Positions 17,497-25,587 of a stretch of DNA of 64,000 nt are shown here, one piece after another. Position 1 is the stretch's first letter; the number at the start of each line of letters is the position of its first letter. Under the pieces are notes generated by a model that was not told the DNA's origin, did no database searches, and saw only the letters and a program-made list of their open reading frames with translations. This DNA comes from Streptomyces composti (GTDB lineage Bacteria > Actinomycetota > Actinomycetes > Streptomycetales > Streptomycetaceae): assembly GCF_012034205.1 (NCBI RefSeq), contig NZ_JAATEM010000023.1, positions 62,001 through 126,000 of the forward strand, given 5' to 3'. A program made the translations under genes and the position numbers.

Positions 17497-18762
17497 TCAG
17501 GGCCGGGCGGCGTGCGCCCCGTGCCGCTGCCGCGGGCCGTGCGGCCCCATCCCGTCCAGGCGGGCGGTGATCACCAGCGTGCCCTCCTCGATCTGGTAGT
17601 CGAGGGGCAGACCGAGGGCCCGCATCGCGGCGACCATGCCCGTGTTGGCGGCCCGGGTCACCGCGTACACGTCCGAGCAGCCCGCCTCGGCGGCCATCGC
17701 CACCAGCCGGGACAGCAGTTCGCCGCCGATGCCCCGGCGCTGCCAGGCGTCCTCGACGATCAGCGCGACCTCGGTCTCGTCGCCGTCCCACAGCAGATGG
17801 CCGAGGCCGACGATGCGGCCGGAGGAGGTCTGCGCGGCCAGCGTGCGGCCGAAGCGCGGGCTGAGCAGATGGCGCAGGTAGCGGTCCGCGTCGCCGACGG
17901 GGCCGTGGTAGCGCAGCCGCAGCGTCTCGGCCGAGCACCGCTCGTGCATCTCCAGCGCGGCCGGCAGATCACGGGTGTCCGCCCGGCGCACCGTGATGTC
18001 GCCGCCCTCCGGCAGGGTGAGCACGTCCCGGCGGCGCGGGACCCGCGGACCGAGCCGGGCGTCCAGCTCCACCAGCGCCCGCGCCCGGGCGAACTCGGTC
18101 GGGGTGAAGGGGAGATACGGCCGCTCCACGACGATCACCCCGCCCTCCGGGGCGCGCAGCCGCATCACGGTGTCCTCCAGCGACCCCTCCACCGGCCCCT
18201 GCGGCGCCGGCACCGCCGAGGAGCGGGCGGCGGGCACCGACCGGATGGTGCACCTCCCCAGCAACTGCCGCAGCGCCAGCGGCAGTTCCGCCGCGTCCTG
18301 AGCGGTGCGGGCCGCGAGGGCCAGCACCCGCGCCGGGGCGTCCACCAGATCGTGGGTGTCGGCCCGCTCGATCCAGGTGTCCCGGCCGCCGGCACCCTCG
18401 GCGGCCTCCGCCAGCGACCCGCCGTCGAGCCCGTCCGGCGCGCGCAGCAGGAACTCGTCCACCACGCCGTCGCCGAGCGGATGGGTCTGCAGGCTCAGGA
18501 TGTCGACCCCGTGCCCGGCCAGTGCCGTGCACAGCGCGGCGAGCGATCCGGGCTCGTCCCGCACCGTCGTCCGCATCCGCCACAGCACGCTCGGCCCGGC
18601 CTCCGCGGAGGGCGGCCGGGCACCGCCGGTATCGCTTTCGGGTACCGGGGGCGCATGCCCGTGCCGTCGTGCCCACCACACATGGAAGCCTGCCCTGCCC
18701 CGTACCGTCCGTCTCGCCAGCTCCCGCAGATTGCAGATCACTTCAGACATGTCTCGACTCAT
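17497..18762 (-). CDS. ACT-GNAT fusion acetyltransferase
   Basis: Protein of 421 residues joining an amino-acid-sensing ACT domain to a GNAT acetyltransferase. The ACT-like region (VLWRMRTTVRDEPGSLAALC, HGVDILSLQTH) falls at about residues 60-125. The GNAT domain occupies about 275-405, with acetyl-CoA loop ALIVEDAWQRRGIGGELLSR (the R/QxxGxG/A motif). Family knowledge: an ACT-GNAT enzyme from Micromonospora acetylates proteins under allosteric control by amino acids. The start is uncertain: ATG 18762 and ATG 18750 are both in frame and neither has a strong ribosome site. Neighbouring Cys/Met lyase and Lrp genes fit an amino-acid theme. Confidence 0.85.
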   Translation of the reverse strand: MSRDMSEVICNLRELARRTVRGRAGFHVWWARRHGHAPPVPESDTGGARPPSAEAGPSVLWRMRTTVRDEPGSLAALCTALAGHGVDILSLQTHPLGDGVVDEFLLRAPDGLDGGSLAEAAEGAGGRDTWIERADTHDLVDAPARVLALAARTAQDAAELPLALRQLLGRCTIRSVPAARSSAVPAPQGPVEGSLEDTVMRLRAPEGGVIVVERPYLPFTPTEFARARALVELDARLGPRVPRRRDVLTLPEGGDITVRRADTRDLPAALEMHERCSAETLRLRYHGPVGDADRYLRHLLSPRFGRTLAAQTSSGRIVGLGHLLWDGDETEVALIVEDAWQRRGIGGELLSRLVAMAAEAGCSDVYAVTRAANTGMVAAMRALGLPLDYQIEEGTLVITARLDGMGPHGPRQRHGAHAARP

Positions 18763-18853
18763 GCACACCACTGTGAAGGAATGGTGTTTCCCGGTTACGA
18801 ACTCACTGTGACCGGTGGGTAACGAGTTCCGCAATCGGCCGCCGCGGCAGCGC

Positions 18854-20338
18854 TCATCTCCGGACGGCCTCCGCCAGCAGCCGCACGCCCTCGCGGATCC
18901 GGGCGGGAGGCAGGTGCGCGTAGCCGAGAACCAGGTGGACGCCCTCGCCGGTGCCGCCGATGCGGCCGTCGCCGTCGCCGTGGAGGTACTGGGCGAGAGG
19001 GCGCACAGCCACTCCCGCCTCCTTCGCCCGGGCGAGCAGCAGCTCCTCGGGCCCGTAACGCCCGGGCAGCACGGCGATCACATGGAGCCCCGCCGCGATA
19101 CCGGACACCCGCGCCCCAGGGAAGTGCTCCGCCAGGGCGCCGGCCAGGGCGTCGCGGCGCTCGCGACAGGCGCGCTGGCAGCGGCGCAGCTGACGGTCGT
19201 AGTCGCCGCGCTCCAGGAACCGGGCGAACGCCGCCTGGTCCAGCGTCGGATGACCGAGGTCCAGGGTCCGTTTGCGCTCCACCACCTCCTCGGTCCACGC
19301 CCCGGGCACCACCAGCCAGCCGAGCCGCAGCCCGGGCGCGAGCGACTTGCTCACCGAGCCGGCGTAGGCCACGTGCTCCGGGTCGAGGCCCTGGAGGGCG
19401 CCGATGGGTGCGCGGTCGTAGCGGAAGTCGCCGTCGTAGTCGTCCTCGAGGACGATGCCGTCCACCGAGCGTGCCCAGTCGAGCAGTTCCGCCCGGCGCC
19501 GCGCCGAGTAGGCGATCCCGGTGGGGAACTGGTGGGCCGGCGTGGCGACCACGGCCCGTGCGCCGGAGGCCCGCAGGGCGTCCACGGCGAGCCCTTCCCG
19601 GTCCACCGGCACGGGCACCGTCCGGACCCCCGCGGAGGCGTACAGCGCGGTGTGCTGCGGGCTGCCGGGGTCCTCCACCGCGACGGTGCGCCGGCCCCGC
19701 GCGGCCAGGACCAGGCCCAGCAGCGTGGACGCCTGGGCCACCCCGGAGACCACCACGATCCGCTCCGGATCGGCCACCACGCCGCGTCGCCGGGCCAGCA
19801 GCCCGGCCAGTGCGGTGCGCAGCCGGGGCAGTCCGCGCGGGTCCGGGTACCCCAGGTCCCGGTGCGGCAGCTCCGCCAGCACCTCGCGCTGCGCGGCGGC
19901 CCAGGCCGAGCGCGGGAAAAGGGACAGATCCGGGGTGCCGGGGACGAAGTCGACGCGGGCGCCGGGGGAGCGCGGGGCGAGATCGCGGGCGCGGGGGCGG
20001 GCGGCCCGCACGGTCTCGCTCACCCAGGTCCCGGCGCCCCGCCCGGCCCGCAGATACCCCTCCGCGGTCAACTGCTCGTAGGCCTCGGTGATCAGCCCGC
20101 GGGAGACCCCGAGGTCGGCGGCGAGGTCCCGGCTGGACGGCAGCCGCGTCCCCGGCGCCAGCCGCCCCGCCCGCACCGCCTCGCGCAGCGCCTCTCGCAG
20201 GGCCCGCCCCCGTCCGCGGGCGGGCGCCGACGCGGCGGGCAGCAGCAACTCCCAGGCGGGTGAGGCGAGCTCGGGGCGCCCCGCCCCCGTGGTGCCCTTG
20301 CTCCCTCCGGCACCCGCGTCGGTCGGTGCTGGCGGCAT
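18854..20338 (-). CDS. MocR/PdxR-type regulator (GntR HTH + aminotransferase domain)
   Basis: MocR-type regulator of 494 residues. The GntR winged HTH is at about residues 45-110 (LPSSRDLAADLGVSRGLITEAYEQL cited as a region), and an aminotransferase class I fold occupies about 140-490. The PLP-binding Lys is in AGSVSKSLAPGLRLGW, preceded by LEDDYDGDFRYDR. Members control pyridoxal synthesis, GABA use or other operons by binding PLP. No target gene lies beside it, so the regulon cannot be inferred. ATG at 20338. Tandem with the ACT-GNAT gene but separated by 91 bases. Confidence 0.93.
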   Translation of the reverse strand: MPPAPTDAGAGGSKGTTGAGRPELASPAWELLLPAASAPARGRGRALREALREAVRAGRLAPGTRLPSSRDLAADLGVSRGLITEAYEQLTAEGYLRAGRGAGTWVSETVRAARPRARDLAPRSPGARVDFVPGTPDLSLFPRSAWAAAQREVLAELPHRDLGYPDPRGLPRLRTALAGLLARRRGVVADPERIVVVSGVAQASTLLGLVLAARGRRTVAVEDPGSPQHTALYASAGVRTVPVPVDREGLAVDALRASGARAVVATPAHQFPTGIAYSARRRAELLDWARSVDGIVLEDDYDGDFRYDRAPIGALQGLDPEHVAYAGSVSKSLAPGLRLGWLVVPGAWTEEVVERKRTLDLGHPTLDQAAFARFLERGDYDRQLRRCQRACRERRDALAGALAEHFPGARVSGIAAGLHVIAVLPGRYGPEELLLARAKEAGVAVRPLAQYLHGDGDGRIGGTGEGVHLVLGYAHLPPARIREGVRLLAEAVRR

Positions 20339-20506
20339 GGCGGGAACCCCGGGGATCGCGTCGGCTCGGTCGCCGTCACTCTACGAGGGGACCGCCGAAC
20401 CGGCCCACCGGTTTCCGCTGCCGTCGCGCACCGCGGACGGGCCGGCGGGCGGACCGGAAGACCGCTCACGGACCGGGCCGCGGACCGGCGGCGAGATCCT
20501 CGTCGC

Positions 20507-21385
20507 CTACGAGGCCGCGGCGTTCACCTGTGCGGGCTCGGTCTCCGCCGGCCGGGTGCGGCTGCCGTCCAGGATGACGCGGGCGACCAGGGCCGGGTCG
20601 TCGTTCATCGGCACATGGCCGCAGCCGGGGAGGCGGACCAGCCGGGCGTGCGGGATGGTCTGCTTGGCGCGGACGCCCTGCCGGGGCAGCAGCAGCCGGT
20701 CCTTGGCGCCCCAGGCCACGGTGACGGGTACCTCGGGCACCGGATCGGTGAACCGGACGGCACGGCCGGCGCGCAGCGTCTCGAAGAAGCCCCCGGCCTC
20801 CTTCAGCGCCAGTGTCTCGGCGACCACCGCCTCGGGCGAACGGCGGGCGGGGCGGGCGTAGATGGTGCTGGTCAGCGCCGTCCGCCCGGCGGCCGAACGG
20901 GCCAGCCGCTCCACCAGCGGCAGCGGCAGCCGCTCCGCGATCCGCCGCATCCCCAGCAGCACTCCGAAGGCGTAGCGCCGCTCGGCCTGCGTCCAGAACC
21001 CGGCGGGGGACAGGGCGGTGACGGACCGTACGAGCCCGGCGCGGCCCAGCTCCAGGGCCAGCAGACCGCCCAGCGAGTTGCCCGCGACATGCGGACGGCC
21101 AAGGTCCAGCTTCCGGCAGAGCGCGCCCAGCGCGGCGTTCATGGTCGGCAGGTCGTGGGCGAGCCCGTCCGGCAGCTTGGCGGACGCCCCGAATCCGGGC
21201 AGGTCCACGGCGATCACCTCGCGTTCGGTGGCCAGGATGTCGACCACCGGGTCCCAGGCCTGTCGGTGGTGGCCGATTCCGTGCAGCAGGAGCAGCGGTT
21301 CGCCGCGGCCCACACGCGCATAGGACAGGGTGACGCGCTGCGGGCCGTGGGGTGAGGGGACCTCGAAGGAGACGGTCGCTGACAT
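20507..21385 (-). CDS. alpha/beta fold hydrolase
   Basis: Alpha/beta hydrolase of 292 residues. Seen: LLLLHGIGHHRQAWDPV (oxyanion HG), DLPGFGASAKL, nucleophile elbow GNSLGG (Ser at about residue 105), late Asp in VTVAWGAKDRLLLP and catalytic His in PGCGHVPMND. It is soluble with no signal peptide. ATG at 21385 has GAGGAG upstream. Divergent from the ECF41 sigma factor gene across a 196-base region holding three adjacent dyads, so it may belong to that regulon. The substrate is unknown. Confidence 0.92.
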   Translation of the reverse strand: MSATVSFEVPSPHGPQRVTLSYARVGRGEPLLLLHGIGHHRQAWDPVVDILATEREVIAVDLPGFGASAKLPDGLAHDLPTMNAALGALCRKLDLGRPHVAGNSLGGLLALELGRAGLVRSVTALSPAGFWTQAERRYAFGVLLGMRRIAERLPLPLVERLARSAAGRTALTSTIYARPARRSPEAVVAETLALKEAGGFFETLRAGRAVRFTDPVPEVPVTVAWGAKDRLLLPRQGVRAKQTIPHARLVRLPGCGHVPMNDDPALVARVILDGSRTRPAETEPAQVNAAAS

Positions 21386-21429
21386 GAAGGTGCTCTCCTC
21401 GTCTGGGTCTCGCGGGCGGGGACGCCGTA

Positions 21430-21463
21430 GACAGCTTGTCAGCAATTGCTACCGACGGGTAGC
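21430..21463. promoter_or_regulatory. cluster of three adjacent inverted repeats
   Basis: Three dyads in 34 bases: GACA-GCT-TGTC (21430-21440), AGCAATTGCT (21441-21450) and GCTACC-GACG-GGTAGC (21448-21463). They sit 45-78 bases upstream of the hydrolase start and 119-152 bases upstream of the sigma factor start. Such packing suggests a repressor or sigma-dependent control region for the divergent pair. Which protein binds is unknown. Confidence 0.45.
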
Positions 21464-21581
21464 CCCCGATTCCGGCCGCACGGCCGCCCGCGCCCCGACT
21501 CGTGCCGCCGGCGTACGGCGTCCGCACCGCCCCGCCGGGAACCGCCTGGACAGGGCCGCTGGCGTCGGCTGGGATGGAGCG

Positions 21582-22502
21582 GTGACCACCGACACCGAGA
21601 CCGACGTCTTCGAAGAGCACCGCCCCGTCCTCCTCGGGGTCGCCTACCGGATGCTGGGCCGGGTGGCCGACGCCGAGGACGTGGTCCAGGAGGCCTGGCT
21701 GCGCTGGTCCGGCGGCGACCGTTCCGACGTGCGCGACCCGCGCGGCTACCTGGTGCGCGTCACCACCCGCCTCGCCATCGACCGGCTGCGCCAGATCAAG
21801 TCCCGCGGCGAGACCTACGTCGGACCGTGGCTGCCCGAGCCCTACGTCACCGACTTCGGCGACCGCGCCCCGGACACCGCCGAGCAGGCCGTGCTCGCCG
21901 ACTCGGTCTCCCTCGCCGTGCTGGTCGTGATGGAGTCGCTGTCGCCGCTGGAGCGCGCGGTGTTCGTCCTCCGCGAGGCCTTCGGCTACCCCTACGCCGA
22001 CATCGCGGCCATGCTCGACCGGGGCGAGGCGGCGGTGCGGCAGCTCGCCGGGCGGGCCCGCAGGCACGTGGAGGAGCGCCGCCCGCGCTACGAGGTCGAT
22101 CCCGCCCAGCGGCGCGACCTGACCGAACGCTTCCTCGCCGCGGCCGGCGGCGGTGACCTGGAGGCGCTCCTCGAACTCCTCGCGCCCGATGTGCGCCTCG
22201 TCGGGGACAGCGGCGGCAAGACGCGCGGCCCCCTGCGGGAGCTGGAGGGCGCGGACAAGGTGGGCCGCTTCATCAAGGGCGTCGCGGGCAAGGGCGTGCC
22301 CGACTTCTCGGTGCGCTTCATCGAGGTCAACGGCGGCCCCGCGCTGCTGGTGCTCTCCGGCGGGAAGCCCGACGCGGTCTTCCAGGTCGACGTCGCCGAC
22401 GGACGCATCCGGACCGTGTACATCATCCGCAACCCGGACAAGCTGCAGGCGCTGGCCGCGCTGCCGCCGGAAGCGCCGGCCGCGCCGCCCCCGGCCCCGT
22501 AG
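21582..22502 (+). CDS. ECF41-type RNA polymerase sigma factor (SigJ-like)
   Basis: Extracytoplasmic-function sigma factor of 306 residues with a fused SnoaL-like C-terminal domain. Sigma region 2 (YRMLGRVADAEDVVQEAWLR cited as a region) is at residues 22-41 and region 4 about 110-165 (REAFGYPYADIAAML). ECF41 hallmarks are present: WLPEP at 83-87 in the linker, GDSGGK at 208-213, and NPDKL at 284-288 at the C terminus. In this group the C-terminal domain regulates sigma activity in place of an anti-sigma factor. GTG at 21582 follows GGATGGAGC. The usual partner gene encoding a carboxymuconolactone decarboxylase or oxidoreductase is not adjacent; a hydrolase is. Confidence 0.93.
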   Translation: MTTDTETDVFEEHRPVLLGVAYRMLGRVADAEDVVQEAWLRWSGGDRSDVRDPRGYLVRVTTRLAIDRLRQIKSRGETYVGPWLPEPYVTDFGDRAPDTAEQAVLADSVSLAVLVVMESLSPLERAVFVLREAFGYPYADIAAMLDRGEAAVRQLAGRARRHVEERRPRYEVDPAQRRDLTERFLAAAGGGDLEALLELLAPDVRLVGDSGGKTRGPLRELEGADKVGRFIKGVAGKGVPDFSVRFIEVNGGPALLVLSGGKPDAVFQVDVADGRIRTVYIIRNPDKLQALAALPPEAPAAPPPAP

Positions 22503-22572
22503 TCCCGGCGGGTTCCGGCTCCCTCTGCGGCAGACCCCCGTCGTCCGGCGGGGGTCCCGCCGTCGCGGCGGA

Positions 22573-22586
22573 TTGGTATTGACCAA
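22573..22586. promoter_or_regulatory. HutC/DasR-like operator half-sites
   Basis: TTGGT-ATTG-ACCAA has the same half-sites and 4-base spacing as the DasR core TGGT-CTAG-ACCA, a HutC-type GntR operator. It overlaps the -35 hexamer of the promoter below and lies 97 bases before the GntR start. Autorepression by this GntR is the simplest reading; DasR is an alternative. Confidence 0.6.
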
Positions 22587-22607
22587 GGGGTCGGGCCCCC
22601 TTATGGT
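22579..22607 (+). promoter_or_regulatory. sigma70-type promoter of the GntR gene
   Basis: A -35 TTGACC (22579-22584), a 17-base spacer and -10 TATGGT (22602-22607) form a near-consensus vegetative promoter. Transcription would start near 22614, giving a leader of about 70 bases that is A-rich for this genome. Confidence 0.65.
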
Positions 22608-22682
22608 CGCTGACAAGTGAAACAACCTTTAATAAACAAGGGCGCTAAAACGCCGCCGGACTCAGCCATCGTGGAGGACAGG

Positions 22683-23444
22683 GTGGGGACCACGCAGCTG
22701 GAGACGGTGCCGGAACCGAAGTACTGGCACCTCAGGACCGTGCTCAGCGAAGCGCTGGAGAACGAATTCTCGGTGGGGGAGATCCTCCCCAACGAGCGTG
22801 AGCTCGCGGCACGGTTCGGCGTCGCCCGCGCAACCCTCCGGCAGGCCCTGGAGCAACTGGAACTCGAGGGCAGGCTGCAGCGCCGCCGCGGCGTCGGCAC
22901 GACCGTCGCCCCGCCCCGCATGGGCGTCTCCGTCGGCCCCGCGCGGCACGGCTGGCCGGGCGCGCCCGGCGACGCCTGGCAGGCGCTGGACTGCACTCTC
23001 GAGGTGCCGCCGGCCTCCGTGGCCGAGACCCTGGTCACCGGCCGGGACGAGCCGGTGCACATCGTGCGCCGCTCCCGCGTCTCGCACGGCCAGCCCGTCG
23101 CCGCAGAGCTCCTCCACATCCCGGCCTCCTCCGTCCCGGACCTGACCGGCATCGACCTGCCGTCCGGCACGGCCCGCGCACGTGCCGTCCTGCGCGAACT
23201 GCAGCGCCTGGAGCTGGAGCGCCAGGAGAACACCGTGGAGCTGGGCTCCGCCAACGCCGAGGACGCCCGCGAGCTGGACCGCCTCCCCGGTGCTCCGGTC
23301 CTGGTCGTCACCACCCGGTACATCACCCGCGGCCGCACCGCCGCACTCTCCGTGGCCACCTACCGCGCCGACACCTGCCGGCTCACCTTCGGTGACACGG
23401 GCGCGGTGGAGATCCACCACGGACCGGAGCGCCAGGCCTCCTGA
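22683..23444 (+). CDS. GntR family regulator (HutC/UTRA type)
   Basis: Regulator of 253 residues. A GntR winged HTH at about residues 18-75 (ILPNERELAARFGVARATLR, then EGRLQRRRGVGTTVAPP) is followed by a UTRA ligand domain (about 95-245). The GTG at 22683 follows GGAGGACAGG; the frame is open further upstream to 22617 through the A-rich leader. Gene neighbours do not reveal a target, but a HutC-like operator overlaps its own promoter. The last codons and the stop lie in the first copy of a 35-bp tandem duplication. Confidence 0.92.
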   Translation: MGTTQLETVPEPKYWHLRTVLSEALENEFSVGEILPNERELAARFGVARATLRQALEQLELEGRLQRRRGVGTTVAPPRMGVSVGPARHGWPGAPGDAWQALDCTLEVPPASVAETLVTGRDEPVHIVRRSRVSHGQPVAAELLHIPASSVPDLTGIDLPSGTARARAVLRELQRLELERQENTVELGSANAEDARELDRLPGAPVLVVTTRYITRGRTAALSVATYRADTCRLTFGDTGAVEIHHGPERQAS

Positions 23445-23502
23445 GCACGCACGGACTTACCGGGCCGCAGGCCTCCTGGGCACGCACGGACTTCCCGGGC
23501 CG
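23433..23502. repeat. 35-bp tandem duplication across the GntR stop codon
   Basis: Two adjacent 35-bp copies (23433-23467 and 23468-23502) differ at two positions. The first contains the final codons and TGA stop of the GntR gene; in the second the same triplet is TGG. It is a tandem duplication of the gene's 3' end, left non-coding beyond the stop. The rest of the gap to 23583 shows only weak GC-rich dyads. Confidence 0.9.
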
Positions 23503-23583
23503 CCAAAGGGCCGTCGTCCCTCCGGCGGCCGGGGAGCTCGCCGCCCTGCGGTGGCCATGGCCGACCGGGCCGTGGGGACCCGC

Positions 23584-24741
23584 CTACCTGCGGGCCGTCA
23601 CCGTGCCCTCCACCGCGAAGAGCTGCTCCTCCACATGATCGAGGGCCAGCCGCAGCGCCCCCGTCGCCACCGCCGCCTCACCCAGCATGGACAGGGCGAC
23701 CTTCGGCGGGCGCAGGCAGTAGCGGGCAAGCTCACGGCGCAACGGTTCCAGCACCCCGTCCAGGCCCGCCGCCCAGCCGCCGATCACGACCAGCTCCGGG
23801 TCGAGGGCGAGCACCAGCGCGGCCACGTCGTGCACCAGCCGCTGGATGAAGCGGTCGACCGCCGCCATCGCCCGCCGGTCGCCCTCCCGCGCCTGCGCGA
23901 ACACCGCCGCGACCGCCTGCTCGTCGAGCGGATGCAGCGGCTTGTCGGTGGTGGACAGCAGCGTCTCCGGCGTGGCCTCCCGGCCCAGCAGATGCAGCGC
24001 CCCGATCTCACCGGCCGCCCCGCCGTACCCGCGGTGCAGCCGGCCGCCGATCAGCGAACCGGCCCCCGGGCTGAGCCCGGCCAGCACGAACACCACGTCG
24101 TCGGTCTCCTGGGCGGAGCCCTTCCAGTGCTCGGCCACCGCCGCCGCGTTGGCGTCGTTCTCCACCAGCACCGGGCACTTGAACGACCGGCTCAGCCGTG
24201 CGCCCAGACTCAGCCCCGTCCAGCCGGGCAGCGCCGTGCCCAGCCGCACCGTGCCGTCCGCCTCCACGATGCCGGGCGTGCCCACGCCCACGGCACGGAG
24301 CGAGTCGCGCGGCACACCGGCCCTGCGCAGCAGATCGGTGACGGCGGTACGCGCCCGCTCCAGCCGCTCGTCCGCCTCGACCGTCTCGTCGACGTCCTTC
24401 ACCTCGGCGCCGATCACCCGGCCGTCCAGATCGGAGAGGAGCGCGGCCACCCGGTGCGCCCCGATCTCCAGGCCGAGCAGATGCCCGGCCTCCGCGCGGA
24501 ACCGGAACCTCCGGGCAGGGCGCCCCTGGCGCCGGGCGGACGTCTCGTCGGCCGCCGCCTCCACCACCAGACCGGCCTCGATGAGCCCCTCGACGACGCC
24601 TTCCACCGTCGGCCGGGACAGTCCGGTCACGCGGGTGACCTCGGTCAGCGTCGCGCAGTCCGTCGCCCGCAACGCATGCAGCACCACCGCGGAGTTGATC
24701 CTCCGAAGCAGCGAGGGATCCCCGCCGGTCAGCCGCCCCAC
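23584..24741 (-). CDS. ROK family transcriptional regulator
   Basis: ROK-family (repressor, ORF, kinase) protein of 385 residues. An N-terminal winged HTH (LTEVTRVTGLSRPTVEGVVE, about residues 32-51) precedes a sugar-kinase-like fold with ENDANAAAVAEHW and GYGGAAGEIGALHLL. The zinc motif CxCGxxGC usual in ROK proteins is not visible, and a regulator rather than a kinase is expected. GTG start at 24741. It is divergent from the small gene at 25007 across 265 bases. Effector sugar unknown. Confidence 0.9.
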   Translation of the reverse strand: MGRLTGGDPSLLRRINSAVVLHALRATDCATLTEVTRVTGLSRPTVEGVVEGLIEAGLVVEAAADETSARRQGRPARRFRFRAEAGHLLGLEIGAHRVAALLSDLDGRVIGAEVKDVDETVEADERLERARTAVTDLLRRAGVPRDSLRAVGVGTPGIVEADGTVRLGTALPGWTGLSLGARLSRSFKCPVLVENDANAAAVAEHWKGSAQETDDVVFVLAGLSPGAGSLIGGRLHRGYGGAAGEIGALHLLGREATPETLLSTTDKPLHPLDEQAVAAVFAQAREGDRRAMAAVDRFIQRLVHDVAALVLALDPELVVIGGWAAGLDGVLEPLRRELARYCLRPPKVALSMLGEAAVATGALRLALDHVEEQLFAVEGTVTARR

Positions 24742-24899
24742 CGTCCGTCCTCCCAGCTCGTGCGCGTGATGGCCGGATCGTACTCGGCGGGCGGAACCCC
24801 GGACACCTCCGGGCAGCCGCCTGGCGGCAAGGCACCGCCCGTCGCCGTCCCCTCCCCGCCGGCGGGCCGCTCACCAGCCTCGCCGCACCGCTCGCGGCC

Positions 24900-24930
24900 G
24901 GAGCGGGTCCGGAGCGGGTCCGGAGCGGCC
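24900..24930. repeat. 11-bp tandem repeat in intergenic region
   Basis: GGAGCGGGTCC occurs twice in direct tandem (24900-24910, 24911-24921) followed by a partial third unit GGAGCGGCC. It lies in the divergent gap between the ROK and the 25007 genes. It may be simple slippage or a set of regulator sites; no evidence decides. Confidence 0.6.
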
Positions 24931-25006
24931 GGAAGCCGGCCGTGCCCTGACCGGAAGTCGGCTGACGCTCCGCCAAGTGTCAGTGGCGACGGGTTTACTG
25001 GACCCC

Positions 25007-25447
25007 ATGGACGTCGCACAGCACATCGCCCTCATCGACGAGCTGTGCTTCCGCCCCTTCCCGGCGGAGCACGGCCCGTCGGGCGCCGGCTTCTCGGGGC
25101 CCGGCCACCATGTGGCCGTACTGCGGGCGGACCCCGTCCTGCGCGACGGCGACCCGGGCGACCGCGCGGTGACGGTGGACCAGTACGAGAAGGAACGCGA
25201 CGCCCTGCACGAGGTGCTGTCGGCCCGCTGGGGCGCGGCGGACCTGTGGAACCTGCAGACGGTGCTGCTGCGCGGCGCCGAGGAGGAGATACCGGAGCCC
25301 TGGGCCCGGCTCGCGGCCGGAGCCGGGGTGGCCTGGCTGTGGGAGGTCGAGGGCACCGGCCGCTGGGTGGCCGTCGCGGTGTCCGACCGGGACCCGGACG
25401 ACGCGGTGCAGCTGCTGGCGGTGATCGCGGAGACCGCCCCGCCCTGA
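25007..25447 (+). CDS. conserved hypothetical protein
   Basis: Acidic protein of 146 residues that I do not recognise. It is hydrophilic with no signal peptide or membrane segment. Central ARWGAADLWNLQTVLLRG and AWLWEVEGTGRWVAVAVSDR suggest a small mixed alpha/beta domain of the kind seen in actinobacterial proteins of unknown function. ATG at 25007; a GTG at 24977 is also in frame but lacks better spacing. Base composition matches the neighbours, so it is a real gene. No operon partner. Confidence 0.75.
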   Translation: MDVAQHIALIDELCFRPFPAEHGPSGAGFSGPGHHVAVLRADPVLRDGDPGDRAVTVDQYEKERDALHEVLSARWGAADLWNLQTVLLRGAEEEIPEPWARLAAGAGVAWLWEVEGTGRWVAVAVSDRDPDDAVQLLAVIAETAPP

Positions 25448-25507
25448 TCCGCGAGCCCGGTCATCGGATCCCGTGCGCGAAGCCCGTTCCCGGTCCGGTC
25501 GGATCAG

Positions 25508-25532
25508 CGATCGGCGCAGCTCACGCCGATCG
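25508..25532. terminator. bidirectional terminator stem-loop
   Basis: Perfect 9-bp inverted repeat CGATCGGCG / CGCCGATCG with a 7-base loop, between the convergent 25007 gene and the mug gene. Confidence 0.6.
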
Positions 25533-25587
25533 GCACGCCCGGCCCCACCAGTCACCGGCGCACCCGCCCAGGCTCTCGCGCACCCGC

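Noticed and set aside
23433..23502. CRISPR-like repeat
   Set aside because: Only two abutting copies with no spacer; a tandem duplication fits better.
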